Translations under genes and position numbers: made by a program
NCBI GenBank assembly: GCA_000431215.1
Contig: HF985602.1
Coordinates: 1 to 59,529, forward strand
Length of the DNA: 59,529 nucleotides
Reading direction: 5' to 3'
Origin: Prevotella sp. CAG:1031
Lineage (GTDB): Bacteria > Bacteroidota > Bacteroidia > Bacteroidales > Muribaculaceae
Shown: one piece after another, positions 16,465-23,616 of the stretch
How positions within the stretch are numbered: the first letter of the stretch is position 1
Layout of the letters: every line of letters starts with the position of its first letter
Notes under the pieces: generated by a model
Told to the model about the DNA's origin: nothing
The model's database searches: none
The model's input: only the letters and a program-made list of their open reading frames with translations

Positions 16465-17136
16465 TTACTTGCCGAAGAACCTGTTGCGGCGCGTCAGCCG
16501 CATTTGCCGGCGCTCGGACGCGTCAGGACACGCCGCCTCTTCGGCATATTCCTGATACCGCATATTCATCGACGATTTATAGGTGGCGAACATCTCGCGT
16601 GTCCCCTTCTCATCGTGACTGAAGTTCATGCGGTTTTCAATTCCGACAGTATCGGCAATAGCGTCGACATCGATTTCCGAGCCGATAAGGTTCACCGTCC
16701 ACCCCTGCTCTTTAAAATAGGAGATGAGTCGACGGACGTCATCGAGTCGATAATGGGTTGACGAATTCTCCATACCGTCGGTTATAATGGTTATGATGCC
16801 GGTGGCGTCTTCATGAGTGGCACTGACGGTTTTCAGCTCCGACAGCGTCGAACCGACGGCATCGAGAAGCGGAGTGCCGCCGTTGGGACGGTAGTCTCCG
16901 GCAACAATTTCGCGAACCTTAGTGGCATCTTCGTTTTTGAGGATATAGCGCGAACGGTGACAGCCTGACGAGAACGCATAGACCGACACGAGCGAGCGGA
17001 GTTCCCCATTGTTGTCGAGAGCGCCGTTGCGCGCCACCTGAATGTCTTCATTGCAGCCCGAGATTGTGCGTTTTTCGAGGCCTGACATTGAGCCGCTTTC
17101 GTCAAGAATAATGAGGTTGAATACAGTGGTTTTCAT
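16465..17136 (-). CDS. von Willebrand factor A domain protein
   Basis: A 223-residue stand-alone vWA protein without signal peptide or membrane helix, so probably cytoplasmic. The MIDAS metal site DESGSMSG is at residues 12-19; further MIDAS-type residues appear in YRPNGGTPLLDAVG (Thr) and ITIITDGMENSS (Asp). The C-terminal 50 residues are basic and end RRNRFFGK. Relatives act as metal-dependent binding scaffolds and are often paired with AAA ATPases or kinases; none adjoins it here. It lies 105 bases after the Nudix regulator on the same strand and may share its transcript. Function unknown. Confidence 0.85.
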   Translation of the reverse strand: MKTTVFNLIILDESGSMSGLEKRTISGCNEDIQVARNGALDNNGELRSLVSVYAFSSGCHRSRYILKNEDATKVREIVAGDYRPNGGTPLLDAVGSTLSELKTVSATHEDATGIITIITDGMENSSTHYRLDDVRRLISYFKEQGWTVNLIGSEIDVDAIADTVGIENRMNFSHDEKGTREMFATYKSSMNMRYQEYAEEAACPDASERRQMRLTRRNRFFGK

Positions 17137-17241
17137 AATGCTACGGGTTAGTTGTTGGTTAATGATTAAGAATGTCGAGAGTTTGTCGGCGCCCGTCGGG
17201 ACGTCGGCTGTTAAAGAGTGAGAGTTCTGAAAATCAGTCGG

Positions 17242-18066
17242 TCAGAAGTCGAAAGTTATATTACGGGTCGAGGAATCGCCGTCGTCCGACGAGACGTCTT
17301 TCTTCCTGCGTCTGACGAAAGAGAAAAGCTTCGAGGGCTTGCGTCCGGCGCGCGGAGCTTCTTCAGTCTCGCGGCAGTTGGCTTCCGGCATAATGTCGGG
17401 AGCTGCATTGCTGCATGGAGGTGCCGCGGATACCTCTTCGAGCAGACCTGTCTGGAGAGCTTTTCGCTGGAAGTTGCGGCGATCATAGACCGTGCGGTTG
17501 ATGACCTCATAGACCCGTTGCAGTTCGCCAAGCGAAAACACCTTGTTAAGAAGCTCGAAAGCCACAGGCCTGACACGCAATGTTTCTGACAGATAAGAAC
17601 GGGCGGCGTCGATTATTTCGGCATGGTCGAACGCCAATGGAGGCAGTGCGTTCTCATCGAACCAGAGGGCGTTGGCGGCATCATCGCCTGCAATGAGGCG
17701 ATAGCTGTCGGGGCGCACAAGAGCAATAAAGGCGACCGTCACCACGCGCTCGCGAGGGTCGCGGTCGACTGTGCTGAAAACGCGGAACTGGTGGAGGTAG
17801 ACGGCTGTCAGGCCCGTTTCCTCGCGCAACTCGCGTGCAGCGCAGTCTTCGACTGTTTCATCTATTCTGACAAATCCGCCCGGAAGAGCCCACATTCCGC
17901 GGAAGGGCTCGAACCCTCGCTCGACGAGCAGAATCTTAAGCCCCGTGCCGTCGAAGCCGTAGATCACGCTGTCGGTTGTCAGAGCCGGATGAGGGTAGCG
18001 ATAGCAAAAGCGTCCTTCTCTGTCGCTGCTGTCGGCCGGATTACTGTTTTTATCGTTAGTGTTCAT
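17242..18066 (-). CDS. Nudix-domain transcriptional regulator (NrtR-type: Nudix + winged helix)
   Basis: A 274-residue protein. Residues 25-155 are a Nudix domain with an intact Nudix box at 64-86 (G-x5-E-x7-REL-REETGL), so hydrolase activity may remain. Residues 160-212 (RPVAFELLNKVFSLGELQ, VYDRRNFQRKAL) match the NrtR-type winged-helix DNA-binding domain, as in Nudix regulators of sugar use in Bacteroides (AraR). The tail (about 215-274) is low-complexity and basic. ATG 18066 gives normal family length; the frame up to 18141 runs through the promoter. Three palindromes overlap its own promoter, indicating autoregulation. It is divergent from a glycosidase operon, which it may also control. 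Confidence 0.85.
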   Translation of the reverse strand: MNTNDKNSNPADSSDREGRFCYRYPHPALTTDSVIYGFDGTGLKILLVERGFEPFRGMWALPGGFVRIDETVEDCAARELREETGLTAVYLHQFRVFSTVDRDPRERVVTVAFIALVRPDSYRLIAGDDAANALWFDENALPPLAFDHAEIIDAARSYLSETLRVRPVAFELLNKVFSLGELQRVYEVINRTVYDRRNFQRKALQTGLLEEVSAAPPCSNAAPDIMPEANCRETEEAPRAGRKPSKLFSFVRRRKKDVSSDDGDSSTRNITFDF

Positions 18067-18071
18067 CGCTT

Positions 18072-18090
18072 TTGTGTTGTTCTGACGCAA
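18072..18090. promoter_or_regulatory. Operator-like palindrome O1
   Basis: TTGTGT-N7-ACGCAA. With flanks the arms are TTTTGTGT and ACGCAAAA (7 of 8 pairs). It covers the predicted start region and the edge of the -7 box of the Nudix-regulator promoter, a position expected for repression. Confidence 0.6.
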
Positions 18091-18119
18091 AATTACAAAT
18101 TGTGTCGGAACTACACAAA
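18088..18119 (-). promoter_or_regulatory. Predicted promoter of the Nudix-regulator gene
   Basis: On the minus strand TTTG (18119-18116), a 20-base spacer and TAATTTTG (18095-18088) match the Bacteroidetes consensus exactly. The start is expected near 18082, about 16 bases before the ATG at 18066. O1 covers the start and -7 edge, O2 covers the spacer and part of the -33 element. Confidence 0.75.
18100..18118. promoter_or_regulatory. Operator-like palindrome O2
   Basis: TTGTGT-N7-ACACAA, a perfect 6-base inverted repeat with the same 7-base centre as O1 and O3. Start-to-start distance to O1 is 28 bases. It overlaps the -33 element of the Nudix-regulator promoter. Confidence 0.65.
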
Positions 18120-18124
18120 TATTT

Positions 18125-18143
18125 TCGTGTAAAAATGACACAA
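18125..18143. promoter_or_regulatory. Operator-like palindrome O3
   Basis: TCGTGT-N7-ACACAA, five of six pairs, 25 bases from O2. It lies upstream of the Nudix-regulator promoter, on the side of the divergent glycosidase operon. All three sites share the consensus T(T/C)GTGT-N7-AC(A/G)CAA. Confidence 0.6.
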
Positions 18144-18160
18144 ATCTTCTAATTCATTGA

Positions 18161-18205
18161 TTATAAGAATTATAAGATTTATAAATTTTATAAGATTTAT
18201 AAGCT
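18161..18205. repeat. Five tandem 9-bp repeats, TTATAAGAT type
   Basis: Units start at exactly 9-base steps (18161, 18170, 18179, 18188, 18197) and read TTATAAGAA, TTATAAGAT, TTATAAATT, TTATAAGAT and TTATAAGCT. The array ends 3 bases before the predicted -33 element of the glycosidase operon. Related 9-base units recur at 34390-34425 and 26376-26393. Confidence 0.9.
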
Positions 18206-18208
18206 CCG

Positions 18209-18239
18209 CTTGAAATTCGGAAATAAATGTCTACCTTAG
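18209..18239 (+). promoter_or_regulatory. Predicted promoter of the glycosidase operon
   Basis: CTTG (18209-18212), a 19-base spacer and TACCTTAG (18232-18239) fit TTTG-N19-TAnnTTTG with one change in each box. The expected start lies at about 18244-18246, on the ATG at 18245. This argues for that start codon and against the open-frame start at 18227, which is inside the promoter. Confidence 0.6.
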
Positions 18240-18244
18240 CGGGG

Positions 18245-20290
18245 ATGAAAGGGTCAAAAGCGCTCATAGCAGTCATATTGTCGGTTGTCGCGCTGGCATC
18301 GTGCCGGGAGCGTCCTGCCGAGAATCCGTCGGTTATTTACAGTTGCGACGAATTCACGGTCTATCCCGACTCTGTTGTTGAAGACACGCTTGTTGTCCGC
18401 GCCGACAATCCCCTTCAGCTTTCGGGCGACAGGCTTATCTGGCGCGCCCGCGCTGTCGACGGACGACATCCGCTATATCAGAGCAGCCAGAGCCTCGTCG
18501 ATGCCCTATATAATAGAGGTGTCGCGCGCCTGACCGGACGCCGCGCGGAATCGACAGTAGCCAACGCCTACGACATAGCCCTGTCAACGGCGATACTCGA
18601 CCCCGGGCATTCGATGAAACTGCTTCGGCGACGCATCGAACGCGGGCGCATCGCTTCCGACAGCGCAGCCTGGCCTGTGGCGACCGACCGTATCGTATGG
18701 GCGGCCGCAGCGTGGGAGGTTTACCTGATGACAGGCGACCGCCAATGGCTCAGCGAGAGCCGGAAGGTGGTCAAGGCTACTCTCGACGACGATCTCGGCT
18801 TGCTCTATGACCGCCGCTCTGGTCTTTTCAGAGGTCATTCGACCGTTCCCACGGAAGCCGCCCGCAGTTTTCCCGACTGGATGGGGCTTTCCGACAGATA
18901 CGCATCTATGGGACTGACCGTCAATGTCCTGTATCTGCGGGCGCTCGAAATTCTCGAGATGATGAACAACGAAAGCGGCATCACCGACCCCGACATAACC
19001 GCTCTGCGGCAGCGTCTGGCTCCTGCCATCAACGACTGCCTGTGGATTCCGAATCTGAACCGCTACAGCCAGTATCTTTATTCCGAACCATATCCGATAG
19101 CCTCGCAGGCCTCAGACAATCTCGGACAGTCACTCGCCATAATCTACGGTGCGGCGACAGCCGAAATGGCCTCGGCCTTGGTCGGTAACAACCCGGTAAC
19201 TACGCGGGGTATAGAGGCGCTCCACCCTACCCCTCATAACGCCGACAGCATCTACAGCGGGCCGTCGGCCATGGTTATGGGATGGTGGAATCTGGCCGCT
19301 CTTAAAGCCGGCAACGGCGATGCGCTGACCGCGGGTATCGGAGCCCTCTGCCGGTCGGCCGCACTGCGCGGTGACGGCGATGCCGCCATAGCGTCATTGC
19401 CACTGCGGATCATAGCCGGAATAGAGCTGACGACACGCGGAATCTCGTTTCATCCGTTCGTACCGCAGGCTTTCGGCGGAGTCAAACGGCTGACGGGAAT
19501 CATCTACCGCGACTCTGAGATAGACATAACGGTGCGCGGAACCGGCTGTACCATCGATACTTTCCGACTCGACGGGCGCATCACGCCCGAACATATCGTT
19601 CCCGCCGGTATCGTGCCCGGCAGCCACCATGTAGAGATAGTGCTCGCCAACGATGTGCTGCCCGCCGGAAAAGTCAACATAGCCGACAAGGCGGTCATGC
19701 CTGCCACTCCCGATGTCAGATGGACTGGTCTGCGCGAGGCATTAATCCGCGAAGGCTCCGGCGACACCGACTTCGCCGTATATCTGAACGGAGACTTAGA
19801 CGAAGAGATTATCAACCCTAAATATTCGCTTTACGAAGCGCCCGTTTTCACAGCGGTCAGCATAGCGCCTCTGCGCGACGAATCGGTATGGGGATATGCC
19901 GGCGCTCCGTATTATTACTATCCCGACTCGTCGTTCGCCATGGTGATTCCTTTCAGCGAACGTGGCGCCGACGAAGAACTCGACATCGACGTGCCTCAGG
20001 CAGCGACATACTTTGCTTCGGTCAGTTTCGCGAACCGAACAGGAACCGAACTCCGTCAGAACCGGCCGGTTGCATTCGCAGCGGAAGTCAACGGACAGCC
20101 GGTCGGGCTGTTTGTCGGTCACCGCGTCGAACCTCCACTGCTGCGTGCATGGTCTAATATGCTCGCGCTGACTCTCCACAAAGGCAAAATAAAAATCAGA
20201 GTGCATCCGCTCAATTATATACATTCTTACAATCCTTTCATCGGCGATCAGCCCATAGAACTGCTCAGCCTCAGGCTTATTCGCTCCTAA
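18245..20290 (+). CDS. Surface or periplasmic lipoprotein with six-hairpin (alpha/alpha) glycosidase-like domain
   Basis: A 681-residue lipoprotein (signal peptide with lipobox ALASC, Cys20). Residues of about 75-430 have the repeated helical-hairpin look of (alpha/alpha)6 enzymes such as GH37/GH63/MGH1-like trehalase and glucosidase relatives. Features include the acid-rich FPDWMGLSDRYASMG, a tyrosine-rich NRYSQYLYSEPYP and YSGPSAMVMGWWNLAALK. The C-terminal 200 residues look like beta-rich accessory domains. I cannot assign a GH family or confirm the catalytic acids by eye. The gene opens an operon with a GH13 amylase 14 bases downstream, which suggests starch, glycogen or trehalose-type alpha-glucan use. 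Confidence 0.7.
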   Translation: MKGSKALIAVILSVVALASCRERPAENPSVIYSCDEFTVYPDSVVEDTLVVRADNPLQLSGDRLIWRARAVDGRHPLYQSSQSLVDALYNRGVARLTGRRAESTVANAYDIALSTAILDPGHSMKLLRRRIERGRIASDSAAWPVATDRIVWAAAAWEVYLMTGDRQWLSESRKVVKATLDDDLGLLYDRRSGLFRGHSTVPTEAARSFPDWMGLSDRYASMGLTVNVLYLRALEILEMMNNESGITDPDITALRQRLAPAINDCLWIPNLNRYSQYLYSEPYPIASQASDNLGQSLAIIYGAATAEMASALVGNNPVTTRGIEALHPTPHNADSIYSGPSAMVMGWWNLAALKAGNGDALTAGIGALCRSAALRGDGDAAIASLPLRIIAGIELTTRGISFHPFVPQAFGGVKRLTGIIYRDSEIDITVRGTGCTIDTFRLDGRITPEHIVPAGIVPGSHHVEIVLANDVLPAGKVNIADKAVMPATPDVRWTGLREALIREGSGDTDFAVYLNGDLDEEIINPKYSLYEAPVFTAVSIAPLRDESVWGYAGAPYYYYPDSSFAMVIPFSERGADEELDIDVPQAATYFASVSFANRTGTELRQNRPVAFAAEVNGQPVGLFVGHRVEPPLLRAWSNMLALTLHKGKIKIRVHPLNYIHSYNPFIGDQPIELLSLRLIRS

Positions 20291-20304
20291 CTTAAAAGTT
20301 ACCA

Positions 20305-22167
20305 ATGAAAAAACTGATCATTTCGCTTTCACTGCTGGCTTCACTGGCAGCAACGGCCGCAAAACCGTCGTCACCTCAGATCAACAGCGTCGAACCGCCC
20401 TACTGGTGGACAGGCATGGCCAACGACACACTTCAGATCATGCTCTCAGGCCCGCGCATCGGCCTGACAGAGACTTCGATGAAACCTTATGAAGGGGTCA
20501 GTCTCATCGAAAGTGTCAGACTCGACTCGCCCAACTATCTGCTTCTGTATCTGACCGTCAGCGACACCGCCAAGCCGGGCGTTCTCGATTTCACGTTCAG
20601 CGACGGCAAGAAGAAAGCCGCTCTGCGCTACGAACTCAAAGAACGGTCGAAAGCCGTCAAGGCTCAGGGATTCGACGCCTCCGACGTGCTCTACCTCATT
20701 ATGCCCGACAGATTCGCACGCGCCGGCGCCACGACCGATGCCGAAGCATCGCGCGGACTCGAATATGCCGTTGAGGTCGACCGAGCCGACCTCAACGCGC
20801 GCCACGGCGGCAATATAGCCGGCATGGAGCAACATCTCGGATATATCGACAGTCTCGGCGTTACGGCGATATGGGTCAACCCCGTGCTCGAAAACGACAT
20901 GCCCGGCGGATCTTACCACGGCTACGCCACAACCGACTACTACCGCATCGACCCGCGTTTCGGCACCAACGGACAGTGGCGCGATTTCGTCGGCAAAGCC
21001 CACGACCGCGGAATAAAAGTTGTCATGGACATGATATTCAACCATTCCGGTTCGAACCATCCCTGGATGAAAGATATGCCCTCGCGCGACTGGTATAACT
21101 TCCCCGATTCGGCGGTAACCACAAACTTCCGCCTGTCGACACTCCACGACCCCTATGTCAGCGACTACGACAAGAAACGCACTGTCGACGGATGGTTCGT
21201 CACGGCAATGCCCGATCTCAACCAGCGCAATCCCCACCTCCGCAGATACCTATCGCAGAACTCGATATGGTGGATCGAAGACAGCGGCATCGACGGAATC
21301 CGCATGGACACCTACCCCTATGCCGACGAACGGGCCATGGCAAGCTGGATCGACGACGTCATGGCAGAATATCCCGGCTTCAATATCGTCGGTGAATGCT
21401 GGTATGCCAACGAGGGTGGCGAAGCCTACTGGCAGCGCGGCTCAAAGGTAAATCCCAACGGCGATCCGCGCCTGCCGACTGTCATGGACTTCGTGCTCAG
21501 CATAAAGGCCCGCGACGCGTTCAAAGGACAGACCGACCGCCTCGAAGGCCTCAACACAATCTACGACCATCTTGCCCTCGACTATCTTTTCCCCGACCCG
21601 ACCCATATACTGACCTTCCTCGACAACCACGACACCGACCGTTTCCTGCTCGAAGAGCCTGATGACTTGGGTTGGTGGAAACAGGCCGTCACATTCCTTC
21701 TGACGAGCCGCGGAATTCCGCAGATCTACTACGGCACCGAACTTCTTATGAACGGCACGCGCGCCGCCGGAGGCGACGGTAACGTGCGCCGCGATATGCC
21801 GGGCGGATTCCCGGGCGACAAAACCGATGCCTTCACAGCCGCCGGACGCTCCGACAAGCAGAACGAAGCCTTCGACTTCATTCAGAAGCTCCTTCAGTGG
21901 CGCCGCGGGAACGAGCCCATAGCCCGCGGATCGCTGAAACATTTCATGCCCGAAAACGGTTTGTATGTATATCAGCGCCGCAGCGGCGACAAAGAGGTGA
22001 CGGTTATTCTCAACGGCAACGACTCTCCCGTAACAACCACCATGGAGCGCACTCTCGAGATTCTGCCCTACGGATCGCAGCGCCGCGACATGCTGACGGG
22101 CGAAACCATAACCATAAGTCCCGAAATGACATTCTCTCCGCGCCAGATACTGATACTCGAAAATTGA
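20305..22167 (+). CDS. GH13 alpha-amylase family glucanase (cyclomaltodextrinase/neopullulanase type)
   Basis: A 620-residue secreted or periplasmic enzyme (signal peptide 1-19) cutting alpha-1,4-glucans or maltodextrins. Residues 22-115 are the N-terminal beta domain typical of cyclomaltodextrinases. The (beta/alpha)8 barrel follows with catalytic Asp335 (GIRMDTYPYAD), acid/base Glu364 (IVGECWYAN) and Asp443 (FLDNHDTDRF). The region-I motif is VVMDMIFNHSG. A short beta C-terminal domain ends the protein. The arrangement resembles SusA-like enzymes of Bacteroides starch use, but no SusC/SusD pair is in the window. Its TGA overlaps the next start codon (TTGA). Confidence 0.93.
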   Translation: MKKLIISLSLLASLAATAAKPSSPQINSVEPPYWWTGMANDTLQIMLSGPRIGLTETSMKPYEGVSLIESVRLDSPNYLLLYLTVSDTAKPGVLDFTFSDGKKKAALRYELKERSKAVKAQGFDASDVLYLIMPDRFARAGATTDAEASRGLEYAVEVDRADLNARHGGNIAGMEQHLGYIDSLGVTAIWVNPVLENDMPGGSYHGYATTDYYRIDPRFGTNGQWRDFVGKAHDRGIKVVMDMIFNHSGSNHPWMKDMPSRDWYNFPDSAVTTNFRLSTLHDPYVSDYDKKRTVDGWFVTAMPDLNQRNPHLRRYLSQNSIWWIEDSGIDGIRMDTYPYADERAMASWIDDVMAEYPGFNIVGECWYANEGGEAYWQRGSKVNPNGDPRLPTVMDFVLSIKARDAFKGQTDRLEGLNTIYDHLALDYLFPDPTHILTFLDNHDTDRFLLEEPDDLGWWKQAVTFLLTSRGIPQIYYGTELLMNGTRAAGGDGNVRRDMPGGFPGDKTDAFTAAGRSDKQNEAFDFIQKLLQWRRGNEPIARGSLKHFMPENGLYVYQRRSGDKEVTVILNGNDSPVTTTMERTLEILPYGSQRRDMLTGETITISPEMTFSPRQILILEN

Positions 22168-22649
22168 AAAGAATAGGAATCCTGAGCGACACCCACTCCT
22201 ATTGGGACGATCGCTATGCCCGATATTTCGCCGACTGCCGGGAAATCTGGCATGCCGGCGATATCGGCGACTACACCATCATCGAACGCCTCACCGAGAT
22301 AGCGCCGGTCAGAGCCGTCAGCGGCAATATCGACAATGCCATGATGCGCAGCCGCGTCAATGAGCGCGAGATCTTCGACTGCGAGGGCATGAGAGTGTGG
22401 CTCGGCCACATAGGAGGCTATCCGGGGCACTACAGCCCCGGAGTGAGGCGTTCGCTCATCGAGAACAGAATAACACTGATGGTAGCCGGCCACAGCCATA
22501 TTCTGCGCGTGGTCAACGACAAGGCGCTCGGCCTGCTCCACATCAATCCCGGAGCGGCCGGCCCTTTCGGATGGCAAAAAGTCAGAACACTCGTGAAACT
22601 CGATATCGACGAGATTCCCCGAAATCTCGAAGTCATCGAGCTTCACTAA
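22164..22649 (+). CDS. YfcE/MJ0936-family metallophosphoesterase
   Basis: A 161-residue calcineurin-fold phosphodiesterase. All metal-binding motifs are present: ILSDTHSY, HAGDIGDY, VSGNID, a lone LGHIGGY, and VAGHSHILR with two histidines. I start it at TTG 22164, which overlaps the amylase stop (TTGA): LKRIGILSDTH then begins at the right place for the family. No ATG is available nearby, and upstream codons belong to the amylase. Natural substrates in this family are phosphodiesters; the role in a glucan operon is unclear and may be only positional. Confidence 0.88.
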   Translation: MKRIGILSDTHSYWDDRYARYFADCREIWHAGDIGDYTIIERLTEIAPVRAVSGNIDNAMMRSRVNEREIFDCEGMRVWLGHIGGYPGHYSPGVRRSLIENRITLMVAGHSHILRVVNDKALGLLHINPGAAGPFGWQKVRTLVKLDIDEIPRNLEVIELH

Positions 22650-22662
22650 CAATAAACCGAAA

Positions 22663-23169
22663 ATGAGAAAACTGTTTTTCATAGCCGCGGCAGCCCTGCT
22701 GCTGGCCGGATGCAAAGCCAATCAGGCTGTCTACAAGAAAGTTTATGAATCGGCCGTGGCGACACGCGATTCAAACAGCGTCGACCCGACAATCTACGAT
22801 CACTACCGCGAAATGGCGCGCCAGCGCGTCATAAAGCTCGGCGACGACTCATTGCCGCTTACCGTGGAATTTGTCAGCTTCACCCGTGAGCCTGAGGCCG
22901 ATCCGTCGCTCATGCAGCGCTATAATGTTGTAGTGGCGAGCTTCAAACAGATTTTCAACGCCCGGCGCATGCGCGACCGACTCTCGACAATAGGCTATCA
23001 GACGCCGTTCATAGTCCAGACCCGCGAACCGCTCTACTATGTCGTCGCCTTGACGGCAAACTCGGCTCAGGCAGCCCTCGACGCACTGCGCCATGTAGAG
23101 GCCGACTCGAACCTCAGGCTTAAGAAACCGATGCCATTTGTGCTCATGCCTGCTCAGGCAGCCCGGTAG
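22663..23169 (+). CDS. SPOR-domain lipoprotein
   Basis: A 168-residue lipoprotein (lipobox LLAGC, Cys17). Residues 90-165 form a SPOR domain: YNVVVASFKQIFNARRMRDRL, IVQTREPLYYVVAL, and the ending LRHVEADSNLRLKK. SPOR domains bind peptidoglycan strands stripped of stem peptides, mainly at division sites. The protein is anchored in a membrane and probably acts in the periplasm at the septum. It lies 13 bases after the phosphoesterase. A perfect palindrome overlaps its stop codon. Confidence 0.9.
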   Translation: MRKLFFIAAAALLLAGCKANQAVYKKVYESAVATRDSNSVDPTIYDHYREMARQRVIKLGDDSLPLTVEFVSFTREPEADPSLMQRYNVVVASFKQIFNARRMRDRLSTIGYQTPFIVQTREPLYYVVALTANSAQAALDALRHVEADSNLRLKKPMPFVLMPAQAAR

Positions 23170-23197
23170 TGTTAATTCTGTTTAAAGATTTAACACT
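23168..23197 (+). repeat. Perfect palindrome AGTGTTAA / TTAACACT
   Basis: Eight-base perfect arms (23168-23175 and 23190-23197) around a 14-base loop, starting inside the SPOR-gene stop codon. There is no T tract after it, so a terminator role is weak. It sits 28 bases before the -7 element at 23225 and could be an operator. Confidence 0.4.
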
Positions 23198-23224
23198 TAT
23201 GTCAAATTATAGTGGAATTCTCGC

Positions 23225-23232
23225 TATCTTTG
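23225..23232 (+). promoter_or_regulatory. Predicted -7 element upstream of the PstS-like operon
   Basis: TATCTTTG fits TAnnTTTG. Transcription would begin near 23238, giving a 113-base leader before the small membrane protein gene. No clear -33 match. Confidence 0.4.
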
Positions 23233-23277
23233 GCGTTGCGAACTTTAAAGGCCGAAACGCGTTGAGATAATAACGAG

Positions 23278-23312
23278 GGTTACCGTGCCCGCCGAGGCTA
23301 TGTGACCTTTTT
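23278..23312 (+). terminator. Terminator-like hairpin inside the leader of the PstS-like operon
   Basis: GGTTAC (23278-23283) pairs with GTGACC (23302-23307, one G-U), and an inner GCC/GGC pairing lies above a 3x3 internal loop. Five T residues follow (23308-23312). It ends 39 bases before the ATG at 23352, so it would stop leader transcripts or define a small RNA of about 75 bases. Confidence 0.4.
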
Positions 23313-23351
23313 CAACTATTTTTCGGCAATTTTAATTGACTTTTCAGCATT

Positions 23352-23591
23352 ATGAGCAACGAAAACCGCAACACGGGAACCCCGATGGTGATGCGCAACA
23401 TCTTCGGCATCATCATGATCATCGTCTATATCGGAATGGGCGTCCTATTCTTCATAAATTTCTTCGGCTGGGGTTCGTCTTGGAGCTGGGTGCGATGGGC
23501 TATAGGATCGCTCCTTGTAGCTTACGGTCTCTGGCGCGGATACCGCCAGTTTACCGGCATAGACTATCCCGACGACAACAAGAACGAATAA
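23352..23591 (+). CDS. Small membrane protein of unknown function
   Basis: A 79-residue protein with two hydrophobic helices (about 14-37 and 43-62) separated by a short Trp/Ser/Gly loop (FFGWGSSWSWVRW). The C terminus is charged (DYPDDNKNE). Comparable small proteins occur next to PstS-like and TonB-system genes in Bacteroidales. It lies 25 bases before the PstS-like gene and is probably co-transcribed. I cannot assign a function. Confidence 0.75.
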   Translation: MSNENRNTGTPMVMRNIFGIIMIIVYIGMGVLFFINFFGWGSSWSWVRWAIGSLLVAYGLWRGYRQFTGIDYPDDNKNE

Positions 23592-23616
23592 AGCCCGACA
23601 TTCTTTTCGCATAACG

